Assembly (NCBI GenBank): GCA_050331815.1
Contig: JBHJGM010000004.1
Location: forward strand, 124,001-188,000
Direction: 5' to 3'
DNA length: 64,000 nt
Source of the DNA: JBHJGM01 sp050331815
GTDB taxonomy: Bacteria > Verrucomicrobiota > Verrucomicrobiia > Opitutales > JBHJGM01
A program made the translations under genes and the position numbers. A model generated the notes under the pieces. That model was not told where the DNA came from and ran no database searches. It worked only from the letters and a program-made list of their open reading frames with translations. Below, in pieces: positions 31,316 through 40,026 of this stretch (positions are counted from its first letter, which is position 1; each line of letters begins with the position of its first letter).

Positions 31316-33001
31316 CTACGGCAGCAGGCGCTCGATGGCTTGCTCGGCTTCGCTGCGCTTGGGATGTCCGGGCCCGGCCTGCTCGAGAAACTGGTTGTAA
31401 TAGTAGACTGCGCTGCGGGCGTCGTGCTCGATGTCGCGCACGGCGTTGGCCAGTAAAAAAGTCACCTCGGGGCTGTCCGGAAACTGCGCACTGGCAGCCT
31501 TGATCTGATCCAGCAGGCGTTTCTCCGGGTAGAGGCGGCGCGCGATTTCGAGCTGGTGGAGCTTGTAGGATACGTTGTTAGGTTCGAGCCGCTGCGACTC
31601 CAGCGCCATCATCTCGGCGGCGCGAAACTGCCCGTCGGCCAGGTAGCTCTGGCTCAGGCGGTGCCAGAGGATTGCGTCGTCGGGCTGCTCGGCGAGTGCG
31701 GAGCGGTAGAGTCGAATGGCCAGCGGAAAGTTGCCGTCGAGACGGGCCTCGGTGGCGCCTTCGACAAGGTTGTTGATCCGGACCGAGCGGACGGTGTCCG
31801 GGTCGGTGCGCACGTCGTAGATGACGGCCCCAACGGTAGCTTCGCCCGCGGGGGGCGGCAACAGGCTTTCGGGCGGCACCTCGGCGATCTGCGTGATAGC
31901 CACCCCGCCGCCGGAGCTGGCGTCGTCGGTTGCATCCGTGGCCACGACGACAGTTTCTGGCTCAACAGTCTGAATCGGCTCGGAGGTGTCGGCCTCCTTG
32001 TCATCGAGGGCGACGATGGCGGCGGCGGGCAAAACGGCTTCAATTTCAGAGGATCCGGTGGGGTTGTCGACGGGGGTGTTTGCGTTTTGGGCAACGGCGG
32101 CGGCCGCGGCGGCCGCGGGATCCGCGGGTCCAGCTTCCGTGTCGGCGGTTGCTCCGTCGCCTGCGTTGGAGGCGGCCACGGCGACCGCTCCGGCCCCCGG
32201 GTCACGCCAGGCCGTGTAGGCGTCGGCCACGTCGGCATAGCGGCTGGACGGGTCGACCTGGAGGCCGTCGAGATTGGCCTGGCTCAGGAAAGCCTGGGAG
32301 GTGTCGTAGTCGCCCTCGATGGCGGCGATCAAGGCCAGTCCAGCCAGGGACTGCCGCGCCTGCGCGCCTTCCTTGGGCTCGGAAGCATCGTAGGCCTGTT
32401 TGTAGAGTTTCCTGGCCTGGAGGGTCTGCTCGTTTTCCAGATGCAGGCCCGCCAGGATCAAGCCATCGTTGACGTTGGTGGGGCCGGTCGGTCCGAGGGC
32501 CCGCTCAAAGGAAAAGAGCGCCGAAGCAACGTTCCCGCGGTCCAGCTGCACCTCGGAAAGCGTGCGCCAGGCCTGGCGGTCATTGGGCTGCAGTTGCAGG
32601 TAGCTTTCGTAGTTGCGCGAAGCGCCGGCGAGGTCGCCCGCCAGCAGGTAAGCCGAGGCAGCTTCCAGGCGCAGGCGCGCCGGGTCTTCCTGCAAACGCG
32701 CGGCGGCGGCAAACTGGTCTGCGGCCTTGCCCGCCTCGCCCATTTCGAGGAATATTTCTGCCAGACGTTCCCGCGGCCCCGGACGGTCGGAAAACTGCTC
32801 AATGACGGGAGTAAGCTCGGCCACCGCCTCCTCATATTTACCTATGACGCGAAACTCTTCGGCTCGTTTCAGTGCTTGCGCCACGATGGCGTCGGCGTTG
32901 GCTGGATCCTCGGCGGGCGCTCCGCCGCCGCAGCCGGCAAGCCACAAAACTGTCAGCGCAAGCAGCGCCAGGCGTGCGTAAGTGCGATGCAACTCCCTCA
33001 T
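31316..33001 (-). CDS. TPR-repeat lipoprotein
   Basis: A 561-residue lipoprotein (lipobox LAGC, Cys24) with two blocks of tetratricopeptide repeats. The first spans about residues 35-245 (KYEEAVAELTPVIEQF, AGDLAGASRNYESYLQLQPN). A low-complexity linker rich in Ala, Asp, Pro and Thr covers about 260-385. The second block spans about 400-560 (LDGNFPLAIRLYRSALAEQP, EHDARSAVYYYNQFLEQAGP). It is presumably a periplasmic or outer-membrane scaffold. The start is close to the divergent DUF362-like gene (67 bp). The exact partner is unknown. Confidence 0.82.
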   Translation of the reverse strand: MRELHRTYARLALLALTVLWLAGCGGGAPAEDPANADAIVAQALKRAEEFRVIGKYEEAVAELTPVIEQFSDRPGPRERLAEIFLEMGEAGKAADQFAAAARLQEDPARLRLEAASAYLLAGDLAGASRNYESYLQLQPNDRQAWRTLSEVQLDRGNVASALFSFERALGPTGPTNVNDGLILAGLHLENEQTLQARKLYKQAYDASEPKEGAQARQSLAGLALIAAIEGDYDTSQAFLSQANLDGLQVDPSSRYADVADAYTAWRDPGAGAVAVAASNAGDGATADTEAGPADPAAAAAAAVAQNANTPVDNPTGSSEIEAVLPAAAIVALDDKEADTSEPIQTVEPETVVVATDATDDASSGGGVAITQIAEVPPESLLPPPAGEATVGAVIYDVRTDPDTVRSVRINNLVEGATEARLDGNFPLAIRLYRSALAEQPDDAILWHRLSQSYLADGQFRAAEMMALESQRLEPNNVSYKLHQLEIARRLYPEKRLLDQIKAASAQFPDSPEVTFLLANAVRDIEHDARSAVYYYNQFLEQAGPGHPKRSEAEQAIERLLP

Positions 33002-33068
33002 GAATCAACTGTTATAAACGGTAGCGAGTCCGTTTTGCGAAGTAAAGCGGATAGCCAGATTGACTAGG

Positions 33069-34124
33069 ATGTTCCATCGATTTACGCGCACTGCCGGACT
33101 TTGTCTGAGCCTGCTGGCCACGCTGCCGGCGGGGCTCTGGGCGCAGTCCGACGATGCCACGGTTGGGCGTCCGCAAGTCCTCTGGGAGTATCCGCTGAGC
33201 GATTTTTCCCAGGACGATTACATCCGTGGCGTCGAGGAGTTGATCCAGCGCTACGAGGAAACCAGCGGCGAGTTGCTCGTGCCCGGAGATAAAGGCCGGG
33301 TCGGCCTGAAGGTGTACACGCATTCGGGCCTGGGCATGTCCACCTCCAAGGAACTCGTGCGGGCGGTGGCGGCGGCCATGCTGCGGCGCGGCTATACGCG
33401 AGACGACATCTGGATCGTCGACGAAGGCGAGTTTCAGCTGCGTCAGTCCGGCTTTCTGCCGCCGCTGACCCAGGGAGGCTGGCGCTTCGAGGGGATGCCG
33501 GTCCTCGCGCTGGACACGCGCCAGTACTACGACGACCGCTGGTATTACGACAGCCCGCTGGCCTCGCGCGCGCCACGGTTGGCCCGGCGGCTCAGCGACG
33601 GCCGGCTGACCGAGCCCGACGACATGACCGACGAGGAACGCCGCAGCTACCTGCCGGTGCCGCTGTTGCTCGAAGTGGATTTTTGGATCAACCTGCCGGT
33701 CTTCCTAAACGCGCCCGCGTTAGGCGTCAGCGGCGCACTGGCCAACGCCACGGTTTGGAACGTCGACAACGCGCAGCGCTTTTTGTCTTCAAGCGCGACC
33801 GGACCGATCGCCGTGGCCGAGATGGCCGCCATCCCCGAACTCCAGGAGAGTTGGATTTTTTCCATCGCCAGTCTCGAGTACTACCAGTTTGCTGGCGGGC
33901 CCGTTTTTAACGCCAACTACTCCGGCACCGCGGATGCCCTCTGGCTTTCCTCCAACCCGGTCCTCATGGACTACCTCATGTACCTGCGGATCAATCGTCA
34001 CCGTGAAAACCGGGGTCTGCCGCTGATCCAGCCCGTGCCGCCAATGCTGGCCTACTGTCGCAGCCTGGGCATTGGTGACGAACGCCTCGACGAAACTAAG
34101 CGCATCCGCCTGGAGCGGCGCTAA
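33069..34124 (+). CDS. Exported DUF362-like protein without Fe-S motif
   Basis: A 351-residue protein from the ATG at 33069 with a Sec signal (about residues 1-27, ending GLWAQ). The body follows the DUF362 pattern: RVGLKVYTHSGLGMSTSKEL and IWIVDEGEF at the front; EVDFWINLPVFLNAPALGVS, GALANATVWNVDNAQRF, AVAEMAAIPELQES and WLSSNPVLMDYLMYL at the back. DUF362 proteins often carry ferredoxin-type clusters, but the mature protein has a single Cys (AYCRSLG). The function is unknown. It diverges from the TPR lipoprotein gene and converges on the Sel1 gene. Confidence 0.68.
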   Translation: MFHRFTRTAGLCLSLLATLPAGLWAQSDDATVGRPQVLWEYPLSDFSQDDYIRGVEELIQRYEETSGELLVPGDKGRVGLKVYTHSGLGMSTSKELVRAVAAAMLRRGYTRDDIWIVDEGEFQLRQSGFLPPLTQGGWRFEGMPVLALDTRQYYDDRWYYDSPLASRAPRLARRLSDGRLTEPDDMTDEERRSYLPVPLLLEVDFWINLPVFLNAPALGVSGALANATVWNVDNAQRFLSSSATGPIAVAEMAAIPELQESWIFSIASLEYYQFAGGPVFNANYSGTADALWLSSNPVLMDYLMYLRINRHRENRGLPLIQPVPPMLAYCRSLGIGDERLDETKRIRLERR

Positions 34125-34219
34125 TTAAGGACCGCGGTGCCGGCTTAAGCGGCTTGCCAGCGCACCCGTGGGCCGCTGTCTTCCGTTTGCAACGCTGCGG
34201 ATTCCTATTAAATGCGCCC

Positions 34220-35929
34220 TTAGGAAAGCTGCGCGCTGGAGCGGTCGCGCTCGACCAGCTTTTCGAGTTCCAGTTCGGCGTCCTGATAACCTTGCGCCGA
34301 AGCCCGCTCAAACCACGCAATCGCCTTTTCGCGGTCGGCTTCGATGCCTTCGCCGTGCAGGAGCATCAAGGCCAGGTTGTACTGCGCCACGGCCAAGCCC
34401 TGCTCCGCCGCCTTGCGGTACCAGGCAACGGCCTCAGCATCATTGCGGCGCACACCGTCGCCATTGTCGTACGCGAGGGCCACGCGATTTTGCGCGGTGG
34501 CGCGTCCCTGTCGTGCGGCCTTCAGGTACCAGTCGAAGGCGACTTGCAGGTCTTTTTCGACCACCCAGCCGTTGGCGTAAAAATCGGCGACGCTCTCCTG
34601 GGCGGAGGCGTGCGCACGCTCGGCGGCCTGGCGGTACCACTTCAGGGCGACTTTCAAGTCATCGGGCACGCCGTAGCCATTTTGGTACATCCAGCCGGTG
34701 TTATCCATCCCGATGACGTTGCCGGCTTCGGCAGCTTTGAGAAACCAGTGTGCGGCAGCTGCGTCGTTGGGGTCCACGCCCAGGCCGTTGAGATAAAAAA
34801 TGCCGACCTGATTCATGCAGGCACCGTGGCCCAGCGTTGCACCCTTGCGATACCAGTCGAGCGCCTGCTCAAGATTGACCGCCGGGCCCCGGCCTTTTTG
34901 GTAGGCGGCACCCACTTGAGCGATCGCGTCGACATCACCCGCCTCGGCGGCCTGCAGAAAATATTCAAAGGCACGGTCGGGCTCCGGTGGATCCAACTCT
35001 GTGTACAAAAGCGCCAGATTGTACTGGGCGGTGGACTCGCCTTGCTCCGCCGCCTGCTGATACCAATACAGGGCCTTTTCGGTATCCTTGGCCACGCCCT
35101 GTCCTCGCTCGTAGGCATAGCCGAGGTTGTTCTGGGCGCGAGCGTGTCCGGACAACGCCGCCTTGCGGTACCAGTACACGGCCTTCTCGAAGTCCTGAGG
35201 GACACCCTCGCCACGTTCGTAGCGGTAGCCCACAGCGTTTTGGGCGCGGGCAATCCCAGCTTGAGCCGCCCTCAGGTAAAATTCGCTGGCCCGTGGCGGG
35301 TCCGCCTCGACACCTTTGCCGTTTTCGTAGGCCCAGCCCAAGTTGTACAGCGCCAGTGGCAGATTGTGCTCGGCAGCCTGACGAACGAGCGAGACCCCGA
35401 GGACCGGGTCCGCGGCTGCGACTTCACCCTGCAGGTGCAGCAGCCCCAGGTTGTTGAAAGCGGTCGGCACGCCCGCTTCGACCGCTTTTTCGTACCAGGT
35501 AACCGCTAGAGTGAGGTCTTGGGCCACGCCCGCGCCGTCGGCGTACAAGGATGCCAGGTAGGTTTGCGCCTGGGCATCGCCGGATTCGGAATGCGAGCGA
35601 AGCAGCGACGCATCCTGCCGGTTGAAGGCATCGGTCAGCCGGGCCTGGTGGTTCTCGCGAGGACTGGTCCGCTGGATAAATTCGGCCCATGGATTGATCG
35701 CGGGATTGGCCTGGTTGGCGGGCCTGCGCGTGAGCAGGTGGTAGCTCAGGCCGATCGACGCCGCCAAAATGTACAGCGAAAGGAGCACCTTCCACAGGTC
35801 CGCGCCTTTTTTGCGCGTTCGCCTGGAGGCAGTCTGGCGGGGCGTGTCTTCCGGAAGTGGGGGAGGTACCTCGAGCACGGTTGGATGCGGGCAATGCGTG
35901 GCGACAAGGGGGTGAGGTTTGTCCGCCAC
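34220..35929 (-). CDS. Membrane-anchored protein with 12 Sel1-like repeats
   Basis: A 569-residue protein. An N-terminal cytoplasmic segment of about 43 residues rich in Pro, Arg and Lys is followed by one transmembrane helix (about 44-66, VLLSLYILAASIGLSYHLL) and then 12 consecutive Sel1 repeats of about 36 residues from about residue 115 to 550. Most carry the pattern A-x-A-Q-x-x-L-G-x-x-Y-x-x-G-x-G-V, D, A, W-Y-x-K-A-A; the sixth is short and the second is diverged. Sel1 solenoids bind protein partners and are often linked to signalling or secretion. No partner is identified. The 5' end faces nuoA divergently. Confidence 0.88.
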   Translation of the reverse strand: MADKPHPLVATHCPHPTVLEVPPPLPEDTPRQTASRRTRKKGADLWKVLLSLYILAASIGLSYHLLTRRPANQANPAINPWAEFIQRTSPRENHQARLTDAFNRQDASLLRSHSESGDAQAQTYLASLYADGAGVAQDLTLAVTWYEKAVEAGVPTAFNNLGLLHLQGEVAAADPVLGVSLVRQAAEHNLPLALYNLGWAYENGKGVEADPPRASEFYLRAAQAGIARAQNAVGYRYERGEGVPQDFEKAVYWYRKAALSGHARAQNNLGYAYERGQGVAKDTEKALYWYQQAAEQGESTAQYNLALLYTELDPPEPDRAFEYFLQAAEAGDVDAIAQVGAAYQKGRGPAVNLEQALDWYRKGATLGHGACMNQVGIFYLNGLGVDPNDAAAAHWFLKAAEAGNVIGMDNTGWMYQNGYGVPDDLKVALKWYRQAAERAHASAQESVADFYANGWVVEKDLQVAFDWYLKAARQGRATAQNRVALAYDNGDGVRRNDAEAVAWYRKAAEQGLAVAQYNLALMLLHGEGIEADREKAIAWFERASAQGYQDAELELEKLVERDRSSAQLS

Positions 35930-36112
35930 TTTAGGTTAGGTGCTGAAGAATTTAGCAATCTTCGTGCAAATTGCGAGCCTACAAATTGCCAGCGCAGTCA
36001 CTACCAGGCATACCTTGGATGCCGCTGCGGCGCGCCTGTTTTTGAGCCCCAGCTAAAGAGTTTTAGAAATCGAGGTTGCCAACCACCGCCGAAGCCTTAC
36101 CTGTTGGAGCTC

Positions 36113-36487
<375 letters not shown>

Positions 36488-36553
36488 GCACAGGCTTGAA
36501 AGAACTGGCCGCAAGCCAGCCGGTGGCCGTCCGATAGATTCAGAGGCTGCGGG

Positions 36554-37912
36554 ATGCGTCTGGATCGTTACATCGCCAAAAAACGGGTCATCGACCTCGA
36601 AAGCAACGACCTACGCGGTGCGCTCAGGGAACTGCTGCACGTCTGCGCGCTCGATAAAATCGAAGACTATGACGAGGAGCAGGCGCTCGATGAGCTGGTC
36701 GCGCGCGAGCAAACGATGACGACCTATCTGGGCAACGGCGTCGCCCTGCCCCACCTGCGGCTGCAGCTCAACCGCCCCTACATTTTCGCGATCGGGCGCT
36801 GTCCCAACGGGCTCGATTTCGAGGGCCAGGAAGAGTACCGCGAGATGCGCGTCATCCTGCTCCTGCTCGCGCGCGAAAACGAAAAAAGCTACCTCAACGT
36901 GCTCGCCTCGCTGGCGCGCATTTTTCAGGAGCAGAACACGCTCAACCGGCTGTTGCACGCAGAGGATCTCGAAGTCTTCCGCGATCAGGTCAACCGCGCC
37001 TTCAGCGGCGGTGACGGCCAGACCAAATCCAAAGACAACAAGTTCAACCGCCTCATCTTGCGCGAAGCCGGCAAAATTGCCCGCGGAGCCAATTGCACCA
37101 CGGTGCTGATTTTTGGTGACACCTTTGCCGGCGGTATCGACCTGGGCAACGTGTTCGGCGATCTGAAGACCGTCCTCGTCACCCAGAGCGCCGCCGACGC
37201 TAACATCGAGAACCGCTCCGTCACGGCGGCCCTGCCCGTGCGCTCGTTTTCCAACAACCGCCTCTCGCAGCTGCGCAGCGCCGTGCTCATCGGGCTGACC
37301 CGCAACATCTTCAAGCACAACGAGCGGCTGCTCTGCGTGGGCGGCATCCCCCAGAGCAATCAGTTCGACCTGATCGTGGTGGTCGACGTCGAGCGCGAGT
37401 TTCAGTCCATTTTCACACGCCAGACCGATGTGCTGCCCGAGGATGTCCGCCCCGAAACGCTTGAGCGCCTGCTGGGTATCGCCACCGAACTGGCGGTCGA
37501 AGGCCGCGAGGGGCGGCCCGTGGGCGCGCTCTTCGTGCTGGGCGACAGCGAAAACGTCCGGCCCTACACCAAGCAGCTCGTGCTCAACCCGTTTTTTGGC
37601 TACAAGGACGAGGATCGTAACATCCTCAACCCTTTCATGGACGAGACCGTCAAGGAGCTGTCGTCCATCGATGGCGCGTTCATTGTGCGTGGCGACGGCG
37701 TGCTCGAAAGCGCGGGGGCGTTGATCCACGCGCCTGACTACACCCACACGCTGCCGAGCGGGCTGGGTTCGCGACACGCCGCGGCGGCCGCCATCTCCCT
37801 GGCTACGGACGCGGTGGCCCTGGTCGTCTCCGCCAGCAATGGACAGGTCTCGCTCTTTCGGCGCGGCCAGCTCCTGCCCGTCATCGAGCGCAACGTCGGC
37901 CGCAATTTGTAG
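36554..37912 (+). CDS. PTS EIIA / PK_C-like / diadenylate cyclase fusion (c-di-AMP synthase)
   Basis: A 452-residue three-domain protein. Domain 1 (about 1-155) is a fructose-type PTS EIIA domain: LVAREQTMTTYLGNGVALPH, with the phosphorylatable histidine at His67. Domain 2 (about 160-290) resembles the pyruvate-kinase C-terminal fold (TTVLIFGDTFAGGIDLG, LLCVGGIPQSNQFDLIVVVD). Domain 3 (about 310-452) is a DAC domain: EGREGRPVGALFVLGDSE, SIDGAFIVRGDGVLES (DGA at Asp373), and LGSRHAAAAAIS (RH at 407-408; usual motif RHRAA). It should condense two ATP to c-di-AMP. I infer that phosphorylation of His67 could tune the output. It lies 66 bp after nuoA on the same strand. The PK_C plus DAC pairing recalls archaeal DacZ. 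Confidence 0.82.
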   Translation: MRLDRYIAKKRVIDLESNDLRGALRELLHVCALDKIEDYDEEQALDELVAREQTMTTYLGNGVALPHLRLQLNRPYIFAIGRCPNGLDFEGQEEYREMRVILLLLARENEKSYLNVLASLARIFQEQNTLNRLLHAEDLEVFRDQVNRAFSGGDGQTKSKDNKFNRLILREAGKIARGANCTTVLIFGDTFAGGIDLGNVFGDLKTVLVTQSAADANIENRSVTAALPVRSFSNNRLSQLRSAVLIGLTRNIFKHNERLLCVGGIPQSNQFDLIVVVDVEREFQSIFTRQTDVLPEDVRPETLERLLGIATELAVEGREGRPVGALFVLGDSENVRPYTKQLVLNPFFGYKDEDRNILNPFMDETVKELSSIDGAFIVRGDGVLESAGALIHAPDYTHTLPSGLGSRHAAAAAISLATDAVALVVSASNGQVSLFRRGQLLPVIERNVGRNL

Positions 37913-37939
37913 CTGCGGCGAGTCCAGCAATGCCTGGTG

Positions 37940-38024
37940 CTTAGTACTGGGTGTTGAAGGCATCAACGGATCGAGGCCTCACATAGGTCCCTGCTTCACT
38001 ACTTACCAGGGACGAAGTACTAAG
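37940..38024. ncRNA. Candidate structured RNA or repeat element upstream of rpmG
   Basis: An outer stem CTTAGTACT (37940-37948) pairs perfectly with AGTACTAAG (38016-38024). Between them sit two hairpins: GTTGA/TCAAC (37953-37957 with 37963-37967) and GTCCCTG/CAGGGAC (37987-37993 with 38007-38013). Together they could form a three-way junction. It lies in the 198-bp gap before rpmG. It matches no riboswitch class I know, including the c-di-AMP class. The strand and function are unknown. Confidence 0.35.
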
Positions 38025-38110
38025 AACGAGTCACCCATCCAAAAACCAGCCTTGCCTCATCACGCCTCTGAGTGCATGTTCTATACTATAACCACAAAGA
38101 AATTTCAGCC

Positions 38111-38284
38111 ATGCCACGCGACGTCGTTATTTTGGAATGTTCGGAAGCCCGGGGTGAAGGTAAGCCGCCCTCGCGCTACATCACCGATCGCAACAAGAAG
38201 TTGATGCAGGACAAGGTGGAGAAGAAAAAGTACAATCCCCACCTCAAGCGGCATACGCTGCACAAAGAGATACGCGGCAAGTAG
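38111..38284 (+). CDS. rpmG: 50S ribosomal protein bL33
   Basis: A 57-residue ribosomal protein whose body is typical of bL33: VVILECSEARGEGKPPSRYI, TDRNKKL, KKKYNPHLKRHTLHKEIRGK. It has no CxxC pairs, so this is the zinc-free (C-) form. The start ATG at 38111 is chosen because the homologues open with short basic residues before DVVILEC; an earlier ATG at 38072 would add 13 unconserved residues. A TATACT box at 38082-38087 lies upstream, but no convincing -35 was found. A terminator follows. Confidence 0.95.
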   Translation: MPRDVVILECSEARGEGKPPSRYITDRNKKLMQDKVEKKKYNPHLKRHTLHKEIRGK

Positions 38285-38315
38285 CCGCCAGCGGCTTTTA
38301 AGCTTTTCTCAATCT

Positions 38316-38343
38316 GCCCCGCACCTCACTGCCGGGGCTTTTT
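38316..38343 (+). terminator. Rho-independent terminator after rpmG
   Basis: A 6-bp GC stem (GCCCCG at 38316-38321 with CGGGGC at 38333-38338) is followed by five T. It is positioned 32 bp past rpmG. Confidence 0.8.
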
Positions 38344-38370
38344 GTTTGGACGGTAGCGATTCCCGCCAGG

Positions 38371-38742
38371 TCAGGAGGAGGCCGCACGCGGCGCTTCTGC
38401 GGGACCGCGTCCGTTGCCGACTTTGCCGCTCATAACCGAAGAGGTGCGCGACAACGGGCCCGCCGTTCCACGACGTCGCGCGCGCCAATTCTCGCGGTGG
38501 TTACGTATCCAATCCAGCAGGGCGCGTTCGAAACCTATGTCGTAACCGGCCTTTTCCGACTCGAGCCACTTGTGACGCAGGATTTCCTCACGTTCGGCGA
38601 GGAATTCCTGGTACAGGCTCGAGCGCTGGATAAAGTCCTTGCGAGCGGGAGATGGCTTCTGTTCCGGGGGCTTCATGAGGCCGGGGCCTGACTGGGGTCG
38701 GGTCAGGCGGAAGGCTCGAAGATCAAGTTCGCGCGTATTCAA
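38371..38742 (-). CDS. Small basic hypothetical protein
   Basis: Up to 123 residues. The central segment FLAEREEILRHKWLESEKAG and YDIGFERALLDWIRNHREN looks like a conserved helical domain found in some short bacterial proteins. The C-terminal 35 residues are low-complexity and basic. A Met at 38676 (MKPPEQKPS) is an alternative start. The function is unknown. It lies upstream of mrp on the minus strand, with a 101-bp gap. Confidence 0.6.
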   Translation of the reverse strand: MNTRELDLRAFRLTRPQSGPGLMKPPEQKPSPARKDFIQRSSLYQEFLAEREEILRHKWLESEKAGYDIGFERALLDWIRNHRENWRARRRGTAGPLSRTSSVMSGKVGNGRGPAEAPRAASS

Positions 38743-38843
38743 GCATTACCGAACGGAATGTAAAGCAATTCCGATATTTGATTGGATATCTAAGCAGTGC
38801 CGCTAATTCGGCATATGGCAACACCTTGCGGCATTTTGCACGT

Positions 38844-39923
38844 TTAGCGGCGCAAACGCTTCAGCAGGCCTTCCGCCATGCGCACAAACGCCCGAGCCGC
38901 CGTGGACTCCGGGTGACTCAGCACAATCGGCAGGCCGTTGTCCGAGCCGATGCGTATGCGCTCATCAAGCGGGACCTGTCCTAAAAAGTCCGTTTCGAGC
39001 GCTTCAGCCGTGCGCTGGCCGCCGCCCGAGCCGAACAACGCCCGCCGCGAGCCGTCCGCCTCCTCCAGATAACTCATGTTCTCGGCCACCCCAAGCAGCG
39101 GCACGTTGACCTTGCCAAACATCATGGCCCCGCGCCGGGCCACGTTGACCGCCGCTGCCTGCGGAGTGGTGACAATCACCGCCCCATCCAGCGGAATGGT
39201 CTGCACCAGCGAGAGTTGCGCATCGCCCGTGCCTGGCGGCAAATCCACCACGAGCACCTCCAGCGGGCCCCAATTCACGTTGCTGGCAAATTGTTGAATG
39301 GTCTTCATGATCATCGGCCCGCGCCAGACCACCGGCGTTTCCTCATCGATCAACAGCCCCATCGACATCACCCGGATATCAAAATTCTGCAGCGGCTGGA
39401 TGCGGTTATTCTCGACAGTGGGCTGATCGTTGAGCCCTAGCATCAAGGGCACTGATGGTCCGTAAATGTCACAATCCATGACCCCGACGGACTGCCGCCG
39501 GTTCTCCGCCGCGAGGACTTTGTCCAGCGCGCAGGCAAGGTTGGTGGCGAAGGTGGATTTACCCACACCGCCCTTACCGCTGGCCACGGCGATTTTGAAT
39601 CGAACCTGCGCCAGTGGGTCGCCCGAGGTCTCCCCGCCGCCCTGGCCCTGGTTTTGCCCGCCTCCGGGAGGTGCCTTCGCCGCACTGACCTTTACGGAGA
39701 CATCCACCGCCTCAACCCCGTCGAGCGCCTGCAGCGCGGCCTCCGCCGCTTGCTGAATCTGGCGGGGGATGCGCGGGTCGGCGGTAGTCAGCGACAGACT
39801 GACCGACACGTTGCCACCGTCCACGCGGGCGTTTTCAAGCAGGCCAAACGAGACAATGTCACGGCTGAAGCCGGGATACTTGACCTGCTTCAAGGCGGCT
39901 TCGACTGAGGCTTCGGTAACCAT
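38844..39923 (-). CDS. mrp: Mrp/ApbC-family P-loop ATPase, Fe-S carrier type, lacking CxxC
   Basis: A 359-residue protein. An N-terminal DUF59/MIP18 domain (residues about 1-85) is joined by a Gly/Gln linker to a deviant Walker A ATPase (AVASGKGGVGKSTFATNLA), followed by VMDCDIYGPSVPLMLG and VLVVDLPPGTGDAQLSLVQ. Mrp/ApbC proteins assemble and deliver Fe-S clusters, bridging the cluster between CxxC motifs of a dimer. Here the corresponding stretch ENMSYLEEADGSRRALFG has no cysteine. Cluster binding is thus in doubt or uses another site. The nearest Fe-S-related gene in the window is the cysteine desulfurase about 33 kb away. Confidence 0.9.
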   Translation of the reverse strand: MVTEASVEAALKQVKYPGFSRDIVSFGLLENARVDGGNVSVSLSLTTADPRIPRQIQQAAEAALQALDGVEAVDVSVKVSAAKAPPGGGQNQGQGGGETSGDPLAQVRFKIAVASGKGGVGKSTFATNLACALDKVLAAENRRQSVGVMDCDIYGPSVPLMLGLNDQPTVENNRIQPLQNFDIRVMSMGLLIDEETPVVWRGPMIMKTIQQFASNVNWGPLEVLVVDLPPGTGDAQLSLVQTIPLDGAVIVTTPQAAAVNVARRGAMMFGKVNVPLLGVAENMSYLEEADGSRRALFGSGGGQRTAEALETDFLGQVPLDERIRIGSDNGLPIVLSHPESTAARAFVRMAEGLLKRLRR

Positions 39924-40026
39924 AAACGCGTCATGTTTGACGGGTTCGAAGGCGGGTTCAACGCTCGCCGGTGCTTTCGGTCAAAGTTTTTCGCCGTTGC
40001 CTGCCAGGGCCGGCGACTGTTATCCC

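Noticed and set aside
31556..33067. 503-residue plus-strand frame over the TPR lipoprotein
   Set aside because: Gly/Arg/Val-rich antisense shadow of a TPR-containing frame.
37940..38024. Possible c-di-AMP riboswitch near the diadenylate cyclase gene
   Set aside because: The structured region does not contain the conserved sequence strings of the ydaO/yuaA class as I remember them; kept only as an unclassified structured element.
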